Assembly (NCBI GenBank): GCA_035642535.1
Contig: DASQSE010000150.1
Coordinates: 1-64,000, forward strand
Reading direction: 5' to 3'
DNA from: Jatrophihabitans sp035642535
Lineage (GTDB): Bacteria; Actinomycetota; Actinomycetes; Mycobacteriales; Jatrophihabitantaceae
Length of the DNA stretch: 64,000 nucleotides
Positions 33,483 through 42,097 of the stretch are shown one piece after another; position 1 is the first letter of the stretch, and each line of letters starts with the position of its first letter. Position numbers and translations under genes: made by a program. Below the pieces are notes generated by a model. The model did no database searches. It saw only the letters and a list, made by a program, of their open reading frames with translations, and was not told where the DNA came from.

Positions 33483-34051
33483 GGCCGTGCCGGGAAGCCG
33501 CGGGCGAACATGAACACGCTCTTGCGCTCGGCCCCGTCGTCCGGGATCTCGCGCCGTCGCCACCGGCGCAGCAGCCCGGTCACCTCGTCCGAGAGTTCGC
33601 GCAGTTCGTCCTGCGAGAGCCGCAGCCAGCCCTGCGAGGCGAACGCGGCGTGCTCCCAACCTGGATCGTCGCCGGCGTGATCGAGCCAATCGCGCGCCAG
33701 CGTGGTCTGGCGGGACAGGTTGAGCGACTCGGCCGCGACCGTGATCGCCTCGTTCGCCGGACCCTCGGCCATCTCCGCGCGGCTCCATTGCCAGCCCTCC
33801 GCGACCAGCCCCCACCACCGCTCGCGGCGATCCTTGGCCAGCTCCGGCACCTCCCGGACGAACCCGGCGCCGGCCAGCACCTTCATGTGGTGGCTCACGC
33901 TGCCGACCGCCACGCCGACGTGCTCGGCGAGCTGGGACGCCGTGGCCGGGCCGTCCACCCGCAACACGTCCAGCAGCCTGGTACGGACCGGATTGGCGAG
34001 GACGGCGAGGACCTCGGGCTCGGTGATCGTGCGGACCTGCGACTCCGACAT
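33479..34051 (-). CDS. ArsR-family transcriptional regulator
   Basis: The 190-residue protein has a winged helix near residues 10-75 (EVLAVLANPVRTRLLDVL, ATASQLAEHVGVAVGSVSHHMKVLAGAGFV). It is followed by a helical region that is longer than in metal sensors. No metal-binding CxC is present, so it is probably an effector-independent or drug-sensing ArsR regulator. It lies upstream of the MFS exporter in the same operon, and two inverted repeats precede its start. Confidence 0.85.
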   Translation of the reverse strand: MSESQVRTITEPEVLAVLANPVRTRLLDVLRVDGPATASQLAEHVGVAVGSVSHHMKVLAGAGFVREVPELAKDRRERWWGLVAEGWQWSRAEMAEGPANEAITVAAESLNLSRQTTLARDWLDHAGDDPGWEHAAFASQGWLRLSQDELRELSDEVTGLLRRWRRREIPDDGAERKSVFMFARGFPARP

Positions 34052-34061
34052 ACCGGGGACG

Positions 34062-34101
34062 CTAGTCCTACAAGACTAGTTGCACAAGCGTTCTTGTGTA
34101 A
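34062..34101. promoter_or_regulatory. Two adjacent dyads upstream of the ArsR-family gene
   Basis: CTAGTC-CTACAA-GACTAG (34062-34079) and TTGCACAAG-CGTT-CTTGTGTAA (34080-34101) lie end to end, 10 bases upstream of the ArsR start codon. They share a TACAAG or GCACAAG core and are likely operators for autoregulation. They also sit immediately before the oppDF stop. Confidence 0.6.
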
Positions 34102-34108
34102 TTCTCCC

Positions 34109-36244
34109 TCAGTCGTCGCCGAGCGACAGTTCGGCCGCGCGGTGGCAGCGCGCGAGGTGCCCCGGCGCGTGGGTGTCGAGTTCCGGGCGTTCGGTCTTGC
34201 AGCGTTCGACTGCGTACGGGCAGCGTCGCTGGAAGTAGCAGCCGGCGTGCGTGTCGCCGGGCAGCAGCCCGGCCTGCCGCGGGATGTTGAAGCGCGCCCG
34301 CGTGGCGGGGTCGGGTTTGGGGATGGCGGCAAGTAGCGCCGCGGTGTACGGGTGTTTGGGCGCCTGCAGGATCTGCTCGGTATCGCCGACCTCGACGACC
34401 TGTCCCGCGTACATAACGCAGATGCGGTCGCTGATATGGCTGACGACGCTGAGGTCGTGCGAGACGAACAGATAGGTCAAGCCGAGTTGGTCCTGCAGTT
34501 CCATGAGCAGGTTGAGGATCTGCGCCTGCACCGAGACGTCGAGGGCGGAGACCGGTTCGTCGGCGACGACGAGTCGTGGGTTGAGCGCGAGCGCCCGCGC
34601 GATGCCGATGCGCTGCCGTTGACCGCCGCTGAACGCGTGCGGATATCGGTGGAGGTACTCCGGACGAAGTCCGACGAGCTTGAGCAGTTCACCCACGCGA
34701 TCGATGCGCTCGTTGCGGTTCTTCATGCCGTCGAGCAGCAGCGGCTCGCTGATGATGTCGAAGATCGACATGCGCGGATTGAGTGACGAGTACGGGTCCT
34801 GGAAGACCATTTGGATCTCGCGCCGCAGTGGGCGCAACGCCTTCTTCGACAGCCGGGCCAGATCGAGTTCCTTGCCCGCTGCGGTGCGGTAGCGGATCTG
34901 GCCGGCGCGTGGCTGCACGGCGCGCAGGATGCAGCGCGACACCGTCGTCTTGCCCGAGCCGCTCTCGCCGACCAGGGCGAGTGTCTCGCCGGGCCGGAGG
35001 TCGAAGCTGACGTCCTCGACGGCCTGCACGGTGCCGCGTGACTTGCCGAGCCGTCGGCCCTGGAGCGCGTACTCCTTGGCGAGGTCGCGGACGACGAGCA
35101 CCGGCTCGGCGGTTGCTCCGTCATCCGCAGCGGATGCGTGGCGAAGTTCGGCAACTGCCGGAACCGGATGACCCGCGCCGTTGGCGCTGCGGCCGAGCAG
35201 CGAGTCGTCCAGATGGCAGGCCACCTCGTGCCCGCTGACGAGGAACCGCGGCTCAGGTTCGCTCTCGTTGCACACCCCGGGCATGGCGAACATGCACCGG
35301 GTGTGGAACGAGCAGCCGGCCGGTCGGTTGAACGGGTGCGGCACCGCGCCGTAGATCGTGCTGAGTCGCTGCCGCGCCGTCTCGTGCCGGCTCGGGATCG
35401 ACTGGAGCAGCGCGTGCGTGTAGGGGTGCTTCGGATGGGCGAAGATCTCCTCCACCGGCCCACGCTCCACGACCCGGCCCAGGTACATGATCGCGACGTC
35501 GTCGGCCATCTGCGCGATCACCCCGAGGTCGTGGGTGATCAGGATCATCGCCAGCCCGGTGTTGTCCTGCAGATCGCGGACGAGATCGAGGATCTGCGCC
35601 TGGGTGATCACGTCGAGTGCCGTCGTCGGCTCGTCCAGGATGAGCAATCGCGGGTCGCCGGCCAGCGCCATGGCGATCATCGCGCGCTGCAGCAGCCCGC
35701 CGGACAGCTGCCACGGGTAGGCGTCCAGCCGCCGCTCCGGATCCGGGATGCGCACCATCTCCAGCAGTTCGATGGCCCGCTCTCGCACCTGCTCCTTGGT
35801 CCGTTGGCCGTGAATGCGGATCGCTTCGAAGATCTGGTCGCCGATCGTGTGCACGGGACTGAACGACGTCATCGGCTCTTGGAACACGAGTCCGATCTCG
35901 CCGCCGCGCACCTCGCGCAGCGCGCGACTCTCGACCGGCAACTTCGCGAGGTCTACGTAGCTCCCGTTGCGGCGCAGCAGGATCTCGCCGTCCACGAGCT
36001 TGCCGGGCCTGTCGACGATGCGCAGGATCGACCGAGCGGTCACACTCTTGCCACAGCCGGTCTCGCCCACGATGCCGAGCGTGCGTCCCGCGTAGATGTC
36101 GAAGGAGACCCCGTCGACCGCGCGGGTCGTGCCTTCGTGGCCGAAGAAGTGCGTCTTGAGGTTGCGGACCGACACGAGCGGATCGGCGGCCGCCTCGGCG
36201 GTCCCGGTCGGCTCAGCCGGATCGGTCATGCTCGCGGCGCTCAT
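34109..36244 (-). CDS. Fused peptide ABC transporter ATPase (OppD-OppF type)
   Basis: The 711-residue protein joins two ABC ATPase domains. Walker A is GETGCGKS in the first and GESGSGKT in the second. Signature and Walker B regions (LSGGLLQRAMIAMAL and LLILDEPTTALD; FSGGQRQRIGIARAL and LVVADEPVSALD) are complete. Each half ends with the Cys-rich OppD/F tail (CSFHTRCMFAMPGVCN and CYFQRRCPYAVERCK) typical of peptide importers. Such fusions power family-5 importers. The start overlaps the permease gene stop (ATGA). The cargo is unknown; the family-5 binding protein at 28421 is its probable partner. Confidence 0.9.
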   Translation of the reverse strand: MSAASMTDPAEPTGTAEAAADPLVSVRNLKTHFFGHEGTTRAVDGVSFDIYAGRTLGIVGETGCGKSVTARSILRIVDRPGKLVDGEILLRRNGSYVDLAKLPVESRALREVRGGEIGLVFQEPMTSFSPVHTIGDQIFEAIRIHGQRTKEQVRERAIELLEMVRIPDPERRLDAYPWQLSGGLLQRAMIAMALAGDPRLLILDEPTTALDVITQAQILDLVRDLQDNTGLAMILITHDLGVIAQMADDVAIMYLGRVVERGPVEEIFAHPKHPYTHALLQSIPSRHETARQRLSTIYGAVPHPFNRPAGCSFHTRCMFAMPGVCNESEPEPRFLVSGHEVACHLDDSLLGRSANGAGHPVPAVAELRHASAADDGATAEPVLVVRDLAKEYALQGRRLGKSRGTVQAVEDVSFDLRPGETLALVGESGSGKTTVSRCILRAVQPRAGQIRYRTAAGKELDLARLSKKALRPLRREIQMVFQDPYSSLNPRMSIFDIISEPLLLDGMKNRNERIDRVGELLKLVGLRPEYLHRYPHAFSGGQRQRIGIARALALNPRLVVADEPVSALDVSVQAQILNLLMELQDQLGLTYLFVSHDLSVVSHISDRICVMYAGQVVEVGDTEQILQAPKHPYTAALLAAIPKPDPATRARFNIPRQAGLLPGDTHAGCYFQRRCPYAVERCKTERPELDTHAPGHLARCHRAAELSLGDD

Positions 36245-37428
36245 GACTCGTACGGGTCCGCGGCGTCGCGCAGCCCGTCTCCGACGAAGTTGAACGCGAG
36301 GATGGCCAGCACCACCGGGATGACCGGGATCAGCAGCCACGGCGAGAGCGCGACCGATTGGATGTTCTGTGCCTGTTGCAGCATGACTCCCCAGGACACG
36401 GCTGGATCCCGGAGCCCGAGGCCGAGGAAGCTCAGTGAGGTTTCCGCGACGATCATCAGCGGGATCGCCAGCGTCGTCGCCGCGATGATGTGGCTGGTGA
36501 ACAACGGCATCATGTGCTTGAAGATGAGCCGACGCGGCCGGGCGCCGACCAGTTCGGCGGCGAGGATGAAGTCCTCGTCGCGTACTTGTAGGAAGCGGCC
36601 GCGCACGACGCGGGCAAGTTCGGTCCACGCGATGAGCGAGATGATGATCGTGATCGCGAAGTAGCTGCGCAGCACGCTCCAGTCGCGTGGCATCGCCGCG
36701 GCCAACCCCATCCAGAGCGGGATCGTCGGCAGCGAGCGGATGATCTCGATGACGCGCTGGATCACCGTGTCCACCCAGCCGCCGTAGTAGCCGGAGAGAC
36801 CGCCGAGCAGCATTCCGAGCGCCACGCTGATGACCACCCCGGCCAGCCCGATGAACAGCGAGGTCCGGGTCGCGATGATCAGCCGGGAGAACACGTCCCG
36901 GCCGTACGCGTCGCTGCCCAGGACGAACAGCGACTTTCCTGCGGGCGCCCCACTTGTGCCGATGAGATGGATGTCGGTGCTGAACAACCCGAACAGCTTG
37001 TAGCGGTAGCCGTGCGCGAAGAAGTGCACCGCGATCGACTTGCTGGTGTCCGGTGCGTAGTGGGCTTCCAGCGAGATCGGATCGCGGGTCACCGTCAACG
37101 GGTGCACGTGCAGCGCGATGCCCTGCGGCGGCACCAGCAGGTGCGAACTGTCCGACAAGTTCGGGTCGGCGTAGGCGAAGAAGTCCGCCCCGATTGCGAC
37201 GAGGTAGAAGAGCACGAGGACGACGGCGCCGGCCATCGCGAGCTTGTGCCGCTTGAAGCGCCACCAGATCAGCCGCCGCTGGCTGGCAACCGAAATGCGA
37301 TCGTCACTGCCGGCTTCCTCGGCGAGCGGCGGCACCGCCGGCACGATCGCCGGCTCGGCGACCGCGTCGGTCGGCGGCTGCACCGTTGCGGTCGCGGTTG
37401 CGTCGAGTTCCACCTGGTTATCCGGCAT
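36241..37428 (-). CDS. Peptide-type ABC transporter permease (OppC-like)
   Basis: The 395-residue protein has a long hydrophilic N-terminus (about 60 residues), one membrane helix near GAVVLVLFYLVAIGADFF, a large extracytoplasmic loop, and the DppC/OppC permease domain with a transmembrane bundle and the EAA-type loop (residues about 290-320, AELVGARPRRLIFKHMMP). It overlaps oppB by 11 bases and oppDF by four, so it is one operon with them. Confidence 0.87.
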   Translation of the reverse strand: MPDNQVELDATATATVQPPTDAVAEPAIVPAVPPLAEEAGSDDRISVASQRRLIWWRFKRHKLAMAGAVVLVLFYLVAIGADFFAYADPNLSDSSHLLVPPQGIALHVHPLTVTRDPISLEAHYAPDTSKSIAVHFFAHGYRYKLFGLFSTDIHLIGTSGAPAGKSLFVLGSDAYGRDVFSRLIIATRTSLFIGLAGVVISVALGMLLGGLSGYYGGWVDTVIQRVIEIIRSLPTIPLWMGLAAAMPRDWSVLRSYFAITIIISLIAWTELARVVRGRFLQVRDEDFILAAELVGARPRRLIFKHMMPLFTSHIIAATTLAIPLMIVAETSLSFLGLGLRDPAVSWGVMLQQAQNIQSVALSPWLLIPVIPVVLAILAFNFVGDGLRDAADPYES

Positions 37429-38410
37429 GGCGTATCCGCGGGTCGAGCCACATCAGCAGCAAATCGGAGATCAGCGTGCCCACTACGGTGAGCGCGCCGA
37501 CGAGCAGGATGATCGCGCCGGCCAGGAACATGTCCTGTGCCTGGAGCGCGGCAAGTAGGGTCGGGCCGACGGTCGGCAGGCTCAACACGACCGACACGAT
37601 GATGCTGCCCGAGATCAGCTGCGAGGACAGGATGCTGATGTAACTCGCCATCGGGTTCATCGCGACGCGCACCGGATACTTGCGGATCAGCTGTCGTTCG
37701 CGCAGTCCCTTCGCGCGCGCTGTTACGACGTACGGCTTGCCGAGTTCGTCCAGCAGGTTCGCGCGCATGATGCGCATCAGCTGGGCGGTGCCGGCGGCCC
37801 CGAGAATGAGCGACGGAATGATCAGGTGCTGACTCAGATCAAGCAGCTTGGCGAGGCTCCACGGGGCCGTTTGGTACTGCTGCGAATACAACCCGCCCAC
37901 GCTCCAGCCGAACCAGGAGAATGCGACGTACATCAGCGCGAGCGCCAGCAGGAAGTTCGGGATGGCCAGCCCGAGAAAACCCAGGAACGTCAACGCGTAG
38001 TCGCCGATCGAATACCGCCGCACCGCGCAGTAGACGCCGATCGGAATCGCGACCACCCAGGTGAACACCAACGCGGCCAGCGCGACGATCGCGGTCAGCA
38101 GCATCCGCTCGCTCAGCACGTCCGCGACCGGGCGCTGTAGCTGAAGCGACATCCCGAGGTTGCCGTGCAGCACCTGGTTCATCCACTTCAGGTACTGCAT
38201 GTACAGCGGCTGATCCAGGCCGTAGTCGGCGCGGATCTGCGCGGCCGACTGGCCGGCGGCGGCGCCGCCGTTCGCCGACACCCGAGCTAGGTACGACGTC
38301 GCGAAGTCACCGGGCGGCAGCTGGATGATCACGAAGCTCAGCACCGAGATCACCCAAAGCGTGAACACCCCGAGCGCGGTCCGACGAGCGATGAACCTCA
38401 GCATCGTCAC
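37418..38410 (-). CDS. Peptide-type ABC transporter permease (OppB-like)
   Basis: The 330-residue protein has six hydrophobic segments and the DppB/OppB layout: N-terminal helix (ALGVFTLWVISVLSFVIIQ), the PPGDFATSYL loop and the EAA loop (VVTARAKGLRERQLIRKYPV). It is the first gene of the importer operon and is preceded by a promoter with a GATATC site. Confidence 0.88.
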   Translation of the reverse strand: MTMLRFIARRTALGVFTLWVISVLSFVIIQLPPGDFATSYLARVSANGGAAAGQSAAQIRADYGLDQPLYMQYLKWMNQVLHGNLGMSLQLQRPVADVLSERMLLTAIVALAALVFTWVVAIPIGVYCAVRRYSIGDYALTFLGFLGLAIPNFLLALALMYVAFSWFGWSVGGLYSQQYQTAPWSLAKLLDLSQHLIIPSLILGAAGTAQLMRIMRANLLDELGKPYVVTARAKGLRERQLIRKYPVRVAMNPMASYISILSSQLISGSIIVSVVLSLPTVGPTLLAALQAQDMFLAGAIILLVGALTVVGTLISDLLLMWLDPRIRHAG

Positions 38411-38440
38411 CTATTCCTTGCCGGCAGGGTTGACGATCTC

Positions 38441-38487
38441 GATTTTCGATATCGAGAGATGTTATGTCCGCCGCATTGGAGTGTCAA
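38441..38487 (-). promoter_or_regulatory. oppB promoter with TCGATATCGA operator
   Basis: Minus-strand TTGACA (38487-38482) and TAACAT (38464-38459) are separated by 17 bases, a good sigma-70-type promoter. Directly downstream, at the likely start of transcription, lies TCGATATCGA (38446-38455) with a further flanking ATCTCGAT/ATCGAGAGAT dyad. The promoter layout matches that of the solute-binding gene, where GATATC is also at the transcript start. Confidence 0.7.
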
Positions 38488-38576
38488 GGTGCGCCTGACA
38501 CGTCGAGACGGGCAGACCATTTCACCCGTCGCCGGCAGACCATTTCGCGGCGGCGCTCGACCGCCGCGCGGACCGA

Positions 38577-39554
38577 TCAGGCCACGGTCAGGAGCAACTT
38601 GCCCGTTGTCCGACCGCTGCCCAGCGCCTCGTGGGCGGTGGACGCGTCGGCGAGCGGATAGGTGTGCGCGACGCGCACCTTCAAGTCGCCGCCGGTGATC
38701 CAGTCGAACAGTTCGGTGGCGCGGCTGAGCAGTTGCGCGCGGTTCGTCACGTACTGCTGGACCGAGGCTTGGGTGAGGAACCGGCCGCCGCCGTGCGAAA
38801 GGTCGTGCGTATGGAACGGCGGCACAGCCCCGCTCGACTGGCCGAACAGAATCAGGTATCCCAGCGGGCGCAGCGCGGCGAGGCTGCCCTCGAACGTGTC
38901 CCGCCCGACGCCGTCGTACACGACGTCGACGCCGCGGCCGTCGGTCAGCTCGCGCACCGCGTCCGGGAAGTGCTCAACGGTGCGCACGATGACGTCGCTG
39001 GCGCCGGCCTTGCGGGCGACCTCGACCTTGTCCGAGCTCGACACCGTGCCGATGACCCGGGCACCGCGCGCGGTCGCGATCTGGGTGAGCAGGCTGCCCA
39101 GCCCGCCAGCGGCCGAATGCACCAGGCAGGTCTCGCCGGCCTTGACCGGATAGGCCGAGCAGGCGAATGCATGCGCGGTCAGGCCTTGCAGCATCACGGC
39201 CGCGGCCAGCTGATTCTCGATCACGTCCGGCAGCGGGACGAGTGCGTCGGCGGACACCAGGGCATGGGTGGCGTAGGAGCCCTGCTGCATCTGCCACCCG
39301 ACCCGCGCCCCGGGATCGACACCCGGAACGGCCGTGTCCGGCCCCAGCGCCTCCACCACTCCGGCGCCCTCGTTGCCCAACGTGATCGGCAGCGTGCACG
39401 GCTTGTCACCGGTTCGCTGCCGGACGTCGTAGAAGTTGACACCCGAGGTGGCCACCCGGACCAGCACCTGCCCCCGTCCAGGTGTCGGGGTCGGCAGTGT
39501 CTCCAGCTGCATGACCTCCGGGCCGCCGTGCTGGTGAACTCTGATCGCCTCCAC
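38577..39554 (-). CDS. NADPH:quinone reductase-type medium-chain dehydrogenase/reductase
   Basis: The 325-residue zinc-independent MDR protein has the quinone oxidoreductase pattern: VATSGVNFYDVRQRTG, GNEGAGVV, and the Rossmann AAGGLGSLLTQIA motif. No structural-zinc cysteines are present. It reduces quinones or enoyl compounds with NADPH. It follows the DapB-like gene by nine bases, so they form an operon whose promoter has a GATATC site. Confidence 0.85.
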   Translation of the reverse strand: MEAIRVHQHGGPEVMQLETLPTPTPGRGQVLVRVATSGVNFYDVRQRTGDKPCTLPITLGNEGAGVVEALGPDTAVPGVDPGARVGWQMQQGSYATHALVSADALVPLPDVIENQLAAAVMLQGLTAHAFACSAYPVKAGETCLVHSAAGGLGSLLTQIATARGARVIGTVSSSDKVEVARKAGASDVIVRTVEHFPDAVRELTDGRGVDVVYDGVGRDTFEGSLAALRPLGYLILFGQSSGAVPPFHTHDLSHGGGRFLTQASVQQYVTNRAQLLSRATELFDWITGGDLKVRVAHTYPLADASTAHEALGSGRTTGKLLLTVA

Positions 39555-39563
39555 GAACCCTCC

Positions 39564-40397
39564 TCAGGCCCCGGTCGCGGCTGCCGCCGCGGCCACCCGG
39601 ACGTCTTGTCGGTCTTGCTCGAGGCCGATCACGTCGCCGAAGCCGCGGATCAGGCCGACTCGGTCGGTCTGGACGACCTCATGCACGGCGCGCGCCACGA
39701 ACGGCACGAACGCGTCGCGCGAGACGTCGGTCTGCCGGACCGTCAGCACCTCGCCGCCGCCGGCGAACGTCACCTCGTTCCAGCCGAGGATCGCGGGCAG
39801 CCGGATCGCATGGATCCGCACGCCGCCCTCGAGCCCGCCGCGCACCTCGCTGACGGTCTCGTGTTCCGACGGGTGATCGACGAGATCCTCGCCGTGTGCC
39901 GCGCGGATCTGGCGGGCCAACTCCCACGCGGTGCCTGACGGCGCATCGGCCTTCGTCGCGTGATGCGCTTCGAGGACGGTTGCGCTCTCCATGTAGTGCG
40001 CGGCGAGCCGACAGAAATGCATCATGAGTGCCCCGCCGAGCGTGAACTGCGATGCCCAGATCGCCGGGATGCCTTTGTCGCGTGCCGCATCGTCGACGGC
40101 TTGCAGCGCTTCATCGCTCAGCCCGGAGGTTCCGCTGACCGGCCGAACGCCGGCCTCGATCGCAGTCAACAGCAACGGCACAGCCGCGTGCGCGATGGTG
40201 AAGTCGACCAGCACGTCGGCGTCGGCGAGCAGTGCGGACGTGTTCGGGTCGTCGCGATGCAATCTGCCGACGACTTCGATGCCCTGATGGTGCGGGAGAC
40301 CCGCCGCCATGACCTTGCCCATCTTGCCGTTGGCGCCGGCGACGACGACGCGGATGTTGGACTGCAGATTGCCGTTGCCGGTCGCGGTATCGGTCAT
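39564..40397 (-). CDS. Dihydrodipicolinate reductase-like protein (DapB family)
   Basis: The 277-residue protein has the DapB nucleotide motif (VVAGANGKMGK), the substrate-binding EAHHATKADAPSGTA and FTLGGALMMHF segments. Thus all catalytic motifs of 4-hydroxy-tetrahydrodipicolinate reductase are intact, yet the gene is in a metabolic locus without other lysine-pathway genes. It may be a second copy with a changed substrate or the housekeeping dapB. The C-terminus is extended by an Ala-rich tail. A GATATC site lies 15 bases before the ATG. Confidence 0.75.
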   Translation of the reverse strand: MTDTATGNGNLQSNIRVVVAGANGKMGKVMAAGLPHHQGIEVVGRLHRDDPNTSALLADADVLVDFTIAHAAVPLLLTAIEAGVRPVSGTSGLSDEALQAVDDAARDKGIPAIWASQFTLGGALMMHFCRLAAHYMESATVLEAHHATKADAPSGTAWELARQIRAAHGEDLVDHPSEHETVSEVRGGLEGGVRIHAIRLPAILGWNEVTFAGGGEVLTVRQTDVSRDAFVPFVARAVHEVVQTDRVGLIRGFGDVIGLEQDRQDVRVAAAAAATGA

Positions 40398-40412
40398 GCC
40401 AATACCCTAACA

Positions 40413-40438
40413 CGATATCGCATGTCGACATTGACATG
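40413..40438. promoter_or_regulatory. GATATC site and CATGTC dyad before the DapB-like gene
   Basis: CGATATCG (40413-40420) is followed by the dyad CATGTC-GACATT-GACATG (40421-40438). They lie 15-40 bases upstream of the DapB-like start, and the SDR gene starts some 70 bases away on the other strand. The GATATC core is shared with the importer promoters. Confidence 0.55.
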
Positions 40439-40508
40439 TTGAAACGCGAGCCCGATGGGTACCTGGGTGGAGTTCGATCACGCAGTGCGGCAAGGAGGTT
40501 CAGCGATC

Positions 40509-41351
40509 ATGGATGGTACGGACCACGTCTGGTTCATCACGGGCGCCTCGTCCGGACTGGGTAAGGCGCTGGCGCGTTCGGTGGCCGACGGCGGCGGCAA
40601 GGTCGTCGCAACCGCTCGCCGCCTGGAGGCCATGCGCGATATCGAACAGCGCTATCCGGAACAGGTGCTCGCGCTGGCGGTCGACGTCACCCGAGCGAAC
40701 GAGTTGCGTACAGCGGTCGACGAGGCAGCGCGCCGCTTCGGCCGCATCGACGTGCTCGTGAACAACGCGGGCTTCGGCCTGTTCGGTTCGCTGGAGGAGC
40801 TGTCCGAGGACGCGCTGCGGCAGGAGTTCGAGACCAATGTGTTCGGCGCGCTGCACGCAATTCGCGCAGTGCTGCCGCACTTCCGCGCGCAGAAGTCGGG
40901 GCACGTCGTGCAGATCTCGTCGCTCGAAGGCGTCGCGCCGGCGCTCGCGGCGGAGAGCGCATACGCCGGATCGAAGTTCGCCGTCGAAGGCATCTGCGAG
41001 GGGCTGGCCAAGGATGTCGCCGATCTCGGCATCCGGGTGACGATCGTCGAGCCCGGCCCGGTACGCACCGAGTTCGGCGACGCGGCGCACGTGCAGCCGC
41101 CGCAGCTCGCCGACTACCACAGCAGCGTCGGTCAAGCGCTCGAGGCGTTCGCGCAGCTGGCCGGCAACCAACCCAACGACCCGCGCCGGGTCGCGGACGC
41201 CATCGTCGACGCGGTCGGTTCGGTCGACGCCCCGCTGCGCCTCGTCCTGGGCCAGGAGGCCGTCGACGCGGTGCGTGGCAAGCTCACGGAGCGCGCGCTG
41301 GAACTCGACAAGTGGGAGCACCTGGCGCGCTCGACCGGCCTCGCCGCCTGA
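40509..41351 (+). CDS. Short-chain dehydrogenase/reductase
   Basis: The 280-residue classical SDR has the cofactor motif TGASSGLGKA, the structural NNAG (VNNAGFGLFG) and the catalytic Ser plus Tyr-x3-Lys (SAYAGSKF). NADP preference is suggested by a basic residue (TARRL) after strand 2. The ATG at 40509 follows a strong AAGGAGG site. The substrate is unknown. It is transcribed divergently from the DapB-like gene. Confidence 0.88.
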   Translation: MDGTDHVWFITGASSGLGKALARSVADGGGKVVATARRLEAMRDIEQRYPEQVLALAVDVTRANELRTAVDEAARRFGRIDVLVNNAGFGLFGSLEELSEDALRQEFETNVFGALHAIRAVLPHFRAQKSGHVVQISSLEGVAPALAAESAYAGSKFAVEGICEGLAKDVADLGIRVTIVEPGPVRTEFGDAAHVQPPQLADYHSSVGQALEAFAQLAGNQPNDPRRVADAIVDAVGSVDAPLRLVLGQEAVDAVRGKLTERALELDKWEHLARSTGLAA

Positions 41352-41387
41352 GCCCGGCGGCGGCTGGCGGATTGCTAGCGTCGGCGC

Positions 41388-41795
41388 ATGTTCAGTGATC
41401 CACAGATCAACCTGTACGTGGCCGACGTCGAGGCGTCGACTGCGTTCTATGCGGACCACTTCGGGTTCGTGGAGACGTTCCGGACGCCCAAGCAAGGCGC
41501 ACCGATTCACGTCGAGCTGAAGCTCGGCGACTTCACGCTCGGCCTCGCCGCCGTCGACTCGGTGAGGAGCCTGCACGGGTTCAGCGCCGGCACGGCACCG
41601 AGCGCCGAGGTCGCGCTGTGGGCCGAGGACGTCGACGCCGCCTACGCGACCCTGACGGCGGCGGGTGTCCGCACGCTCTCGCCACCGCACGACTTCCTGG
41701 ACGGGGTACTGCGCGCCACCTGGCTCGCCGATCCCGACGGTCACGCCGTCCAGCTCGTCAGCCGCTGCGAAGCGGCGCACCCGGTGGCGACGTGA
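41388..41795 (+). CDS. VOC-superfamily (glyoxalase/bleomycin-resistance-like) protein
   Basis: The 135-residue protein is a single vicinal-oxygen-chelate domain with the typical start INLYVADVEASTAFYADHFGF and the closing WLADPDGHAVQLV segment, each broken here only for naming. Such proteins bind metals or drugs or act as dioxygenases. The next gene starts at a GTG overlapping this stop (GTGA). Confidence 0.8.
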   Translation: MFSDPQINLYVADVEASTAFYADHFGFVETFRTPKQGAPIHVELKLGDFTLGLAAVDSVRSLHGFSAGTAPSAEVALWAEDVDAAYATLTAAGVRTLSPPHDFLDGVLRATWLADPDGHAVQLVSRCEAAHPVAT

Positions 41796-42082
41796 TCACG
41801 GTTATCGCGCACTACCGCACGCGTGCGGAGCAGGCCGACGAGGTTCGCGCGCTGCTCGCGCGGCATTCGCAAGCCAGCGCTACCGAGCCCGGCTGCATCC
41901 AGTTCCTCGCCTACCAGGACGCCGAAGATCCCGCGTGCTTCGCGCTCTACGAGATGTACGAGGACGACGCGGCGTTCGCCGGGCATCGGCACACCGAACA
42001 CTTTCGCGTGAACATCGAGCAGACGCTTGTGCCGATGCTGCTCGAGCGCACGTGGCGGGTGTACGGGCCGCCCCTCGCGTGA
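41792..42082 (+). CDS. ABM-domain monooxygenase-like protein
   Basis: The 96-residue protein is a small alpha/beta domain of the antibiotic-biosynthesis-monooxygenase family (TVIAHYRTRAEQADEVR, EPGCIQFLAYQD, FALYEMYEDDAAFAGH). Members act as cofactor-free oxygenases or heme-degrading enzymes; many have unknown roles. The GTG start at 41792 overlaps the VOC stop by four bases, so the two are translated together. Confidence 0.8.
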   Translation: MITVIAHYRTRAEQADEVRALLARHSQASATEPGCIQFLAYQDAEDPACFALYEMYEDDAAFAGHRHTEHFRVNIEQTLVPMLLERTWRVYGPPLA

Positions 42083-42097
42083 GGTCAGAATGTATCG

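Noticed and set aside
40431..40459. TTGACA as promoter of the SDR gene
   Set aside because: The -35 is good but the -10 position reads GATGGG, so I did not call it a promoter; the palindrome there is better explained as an operator.
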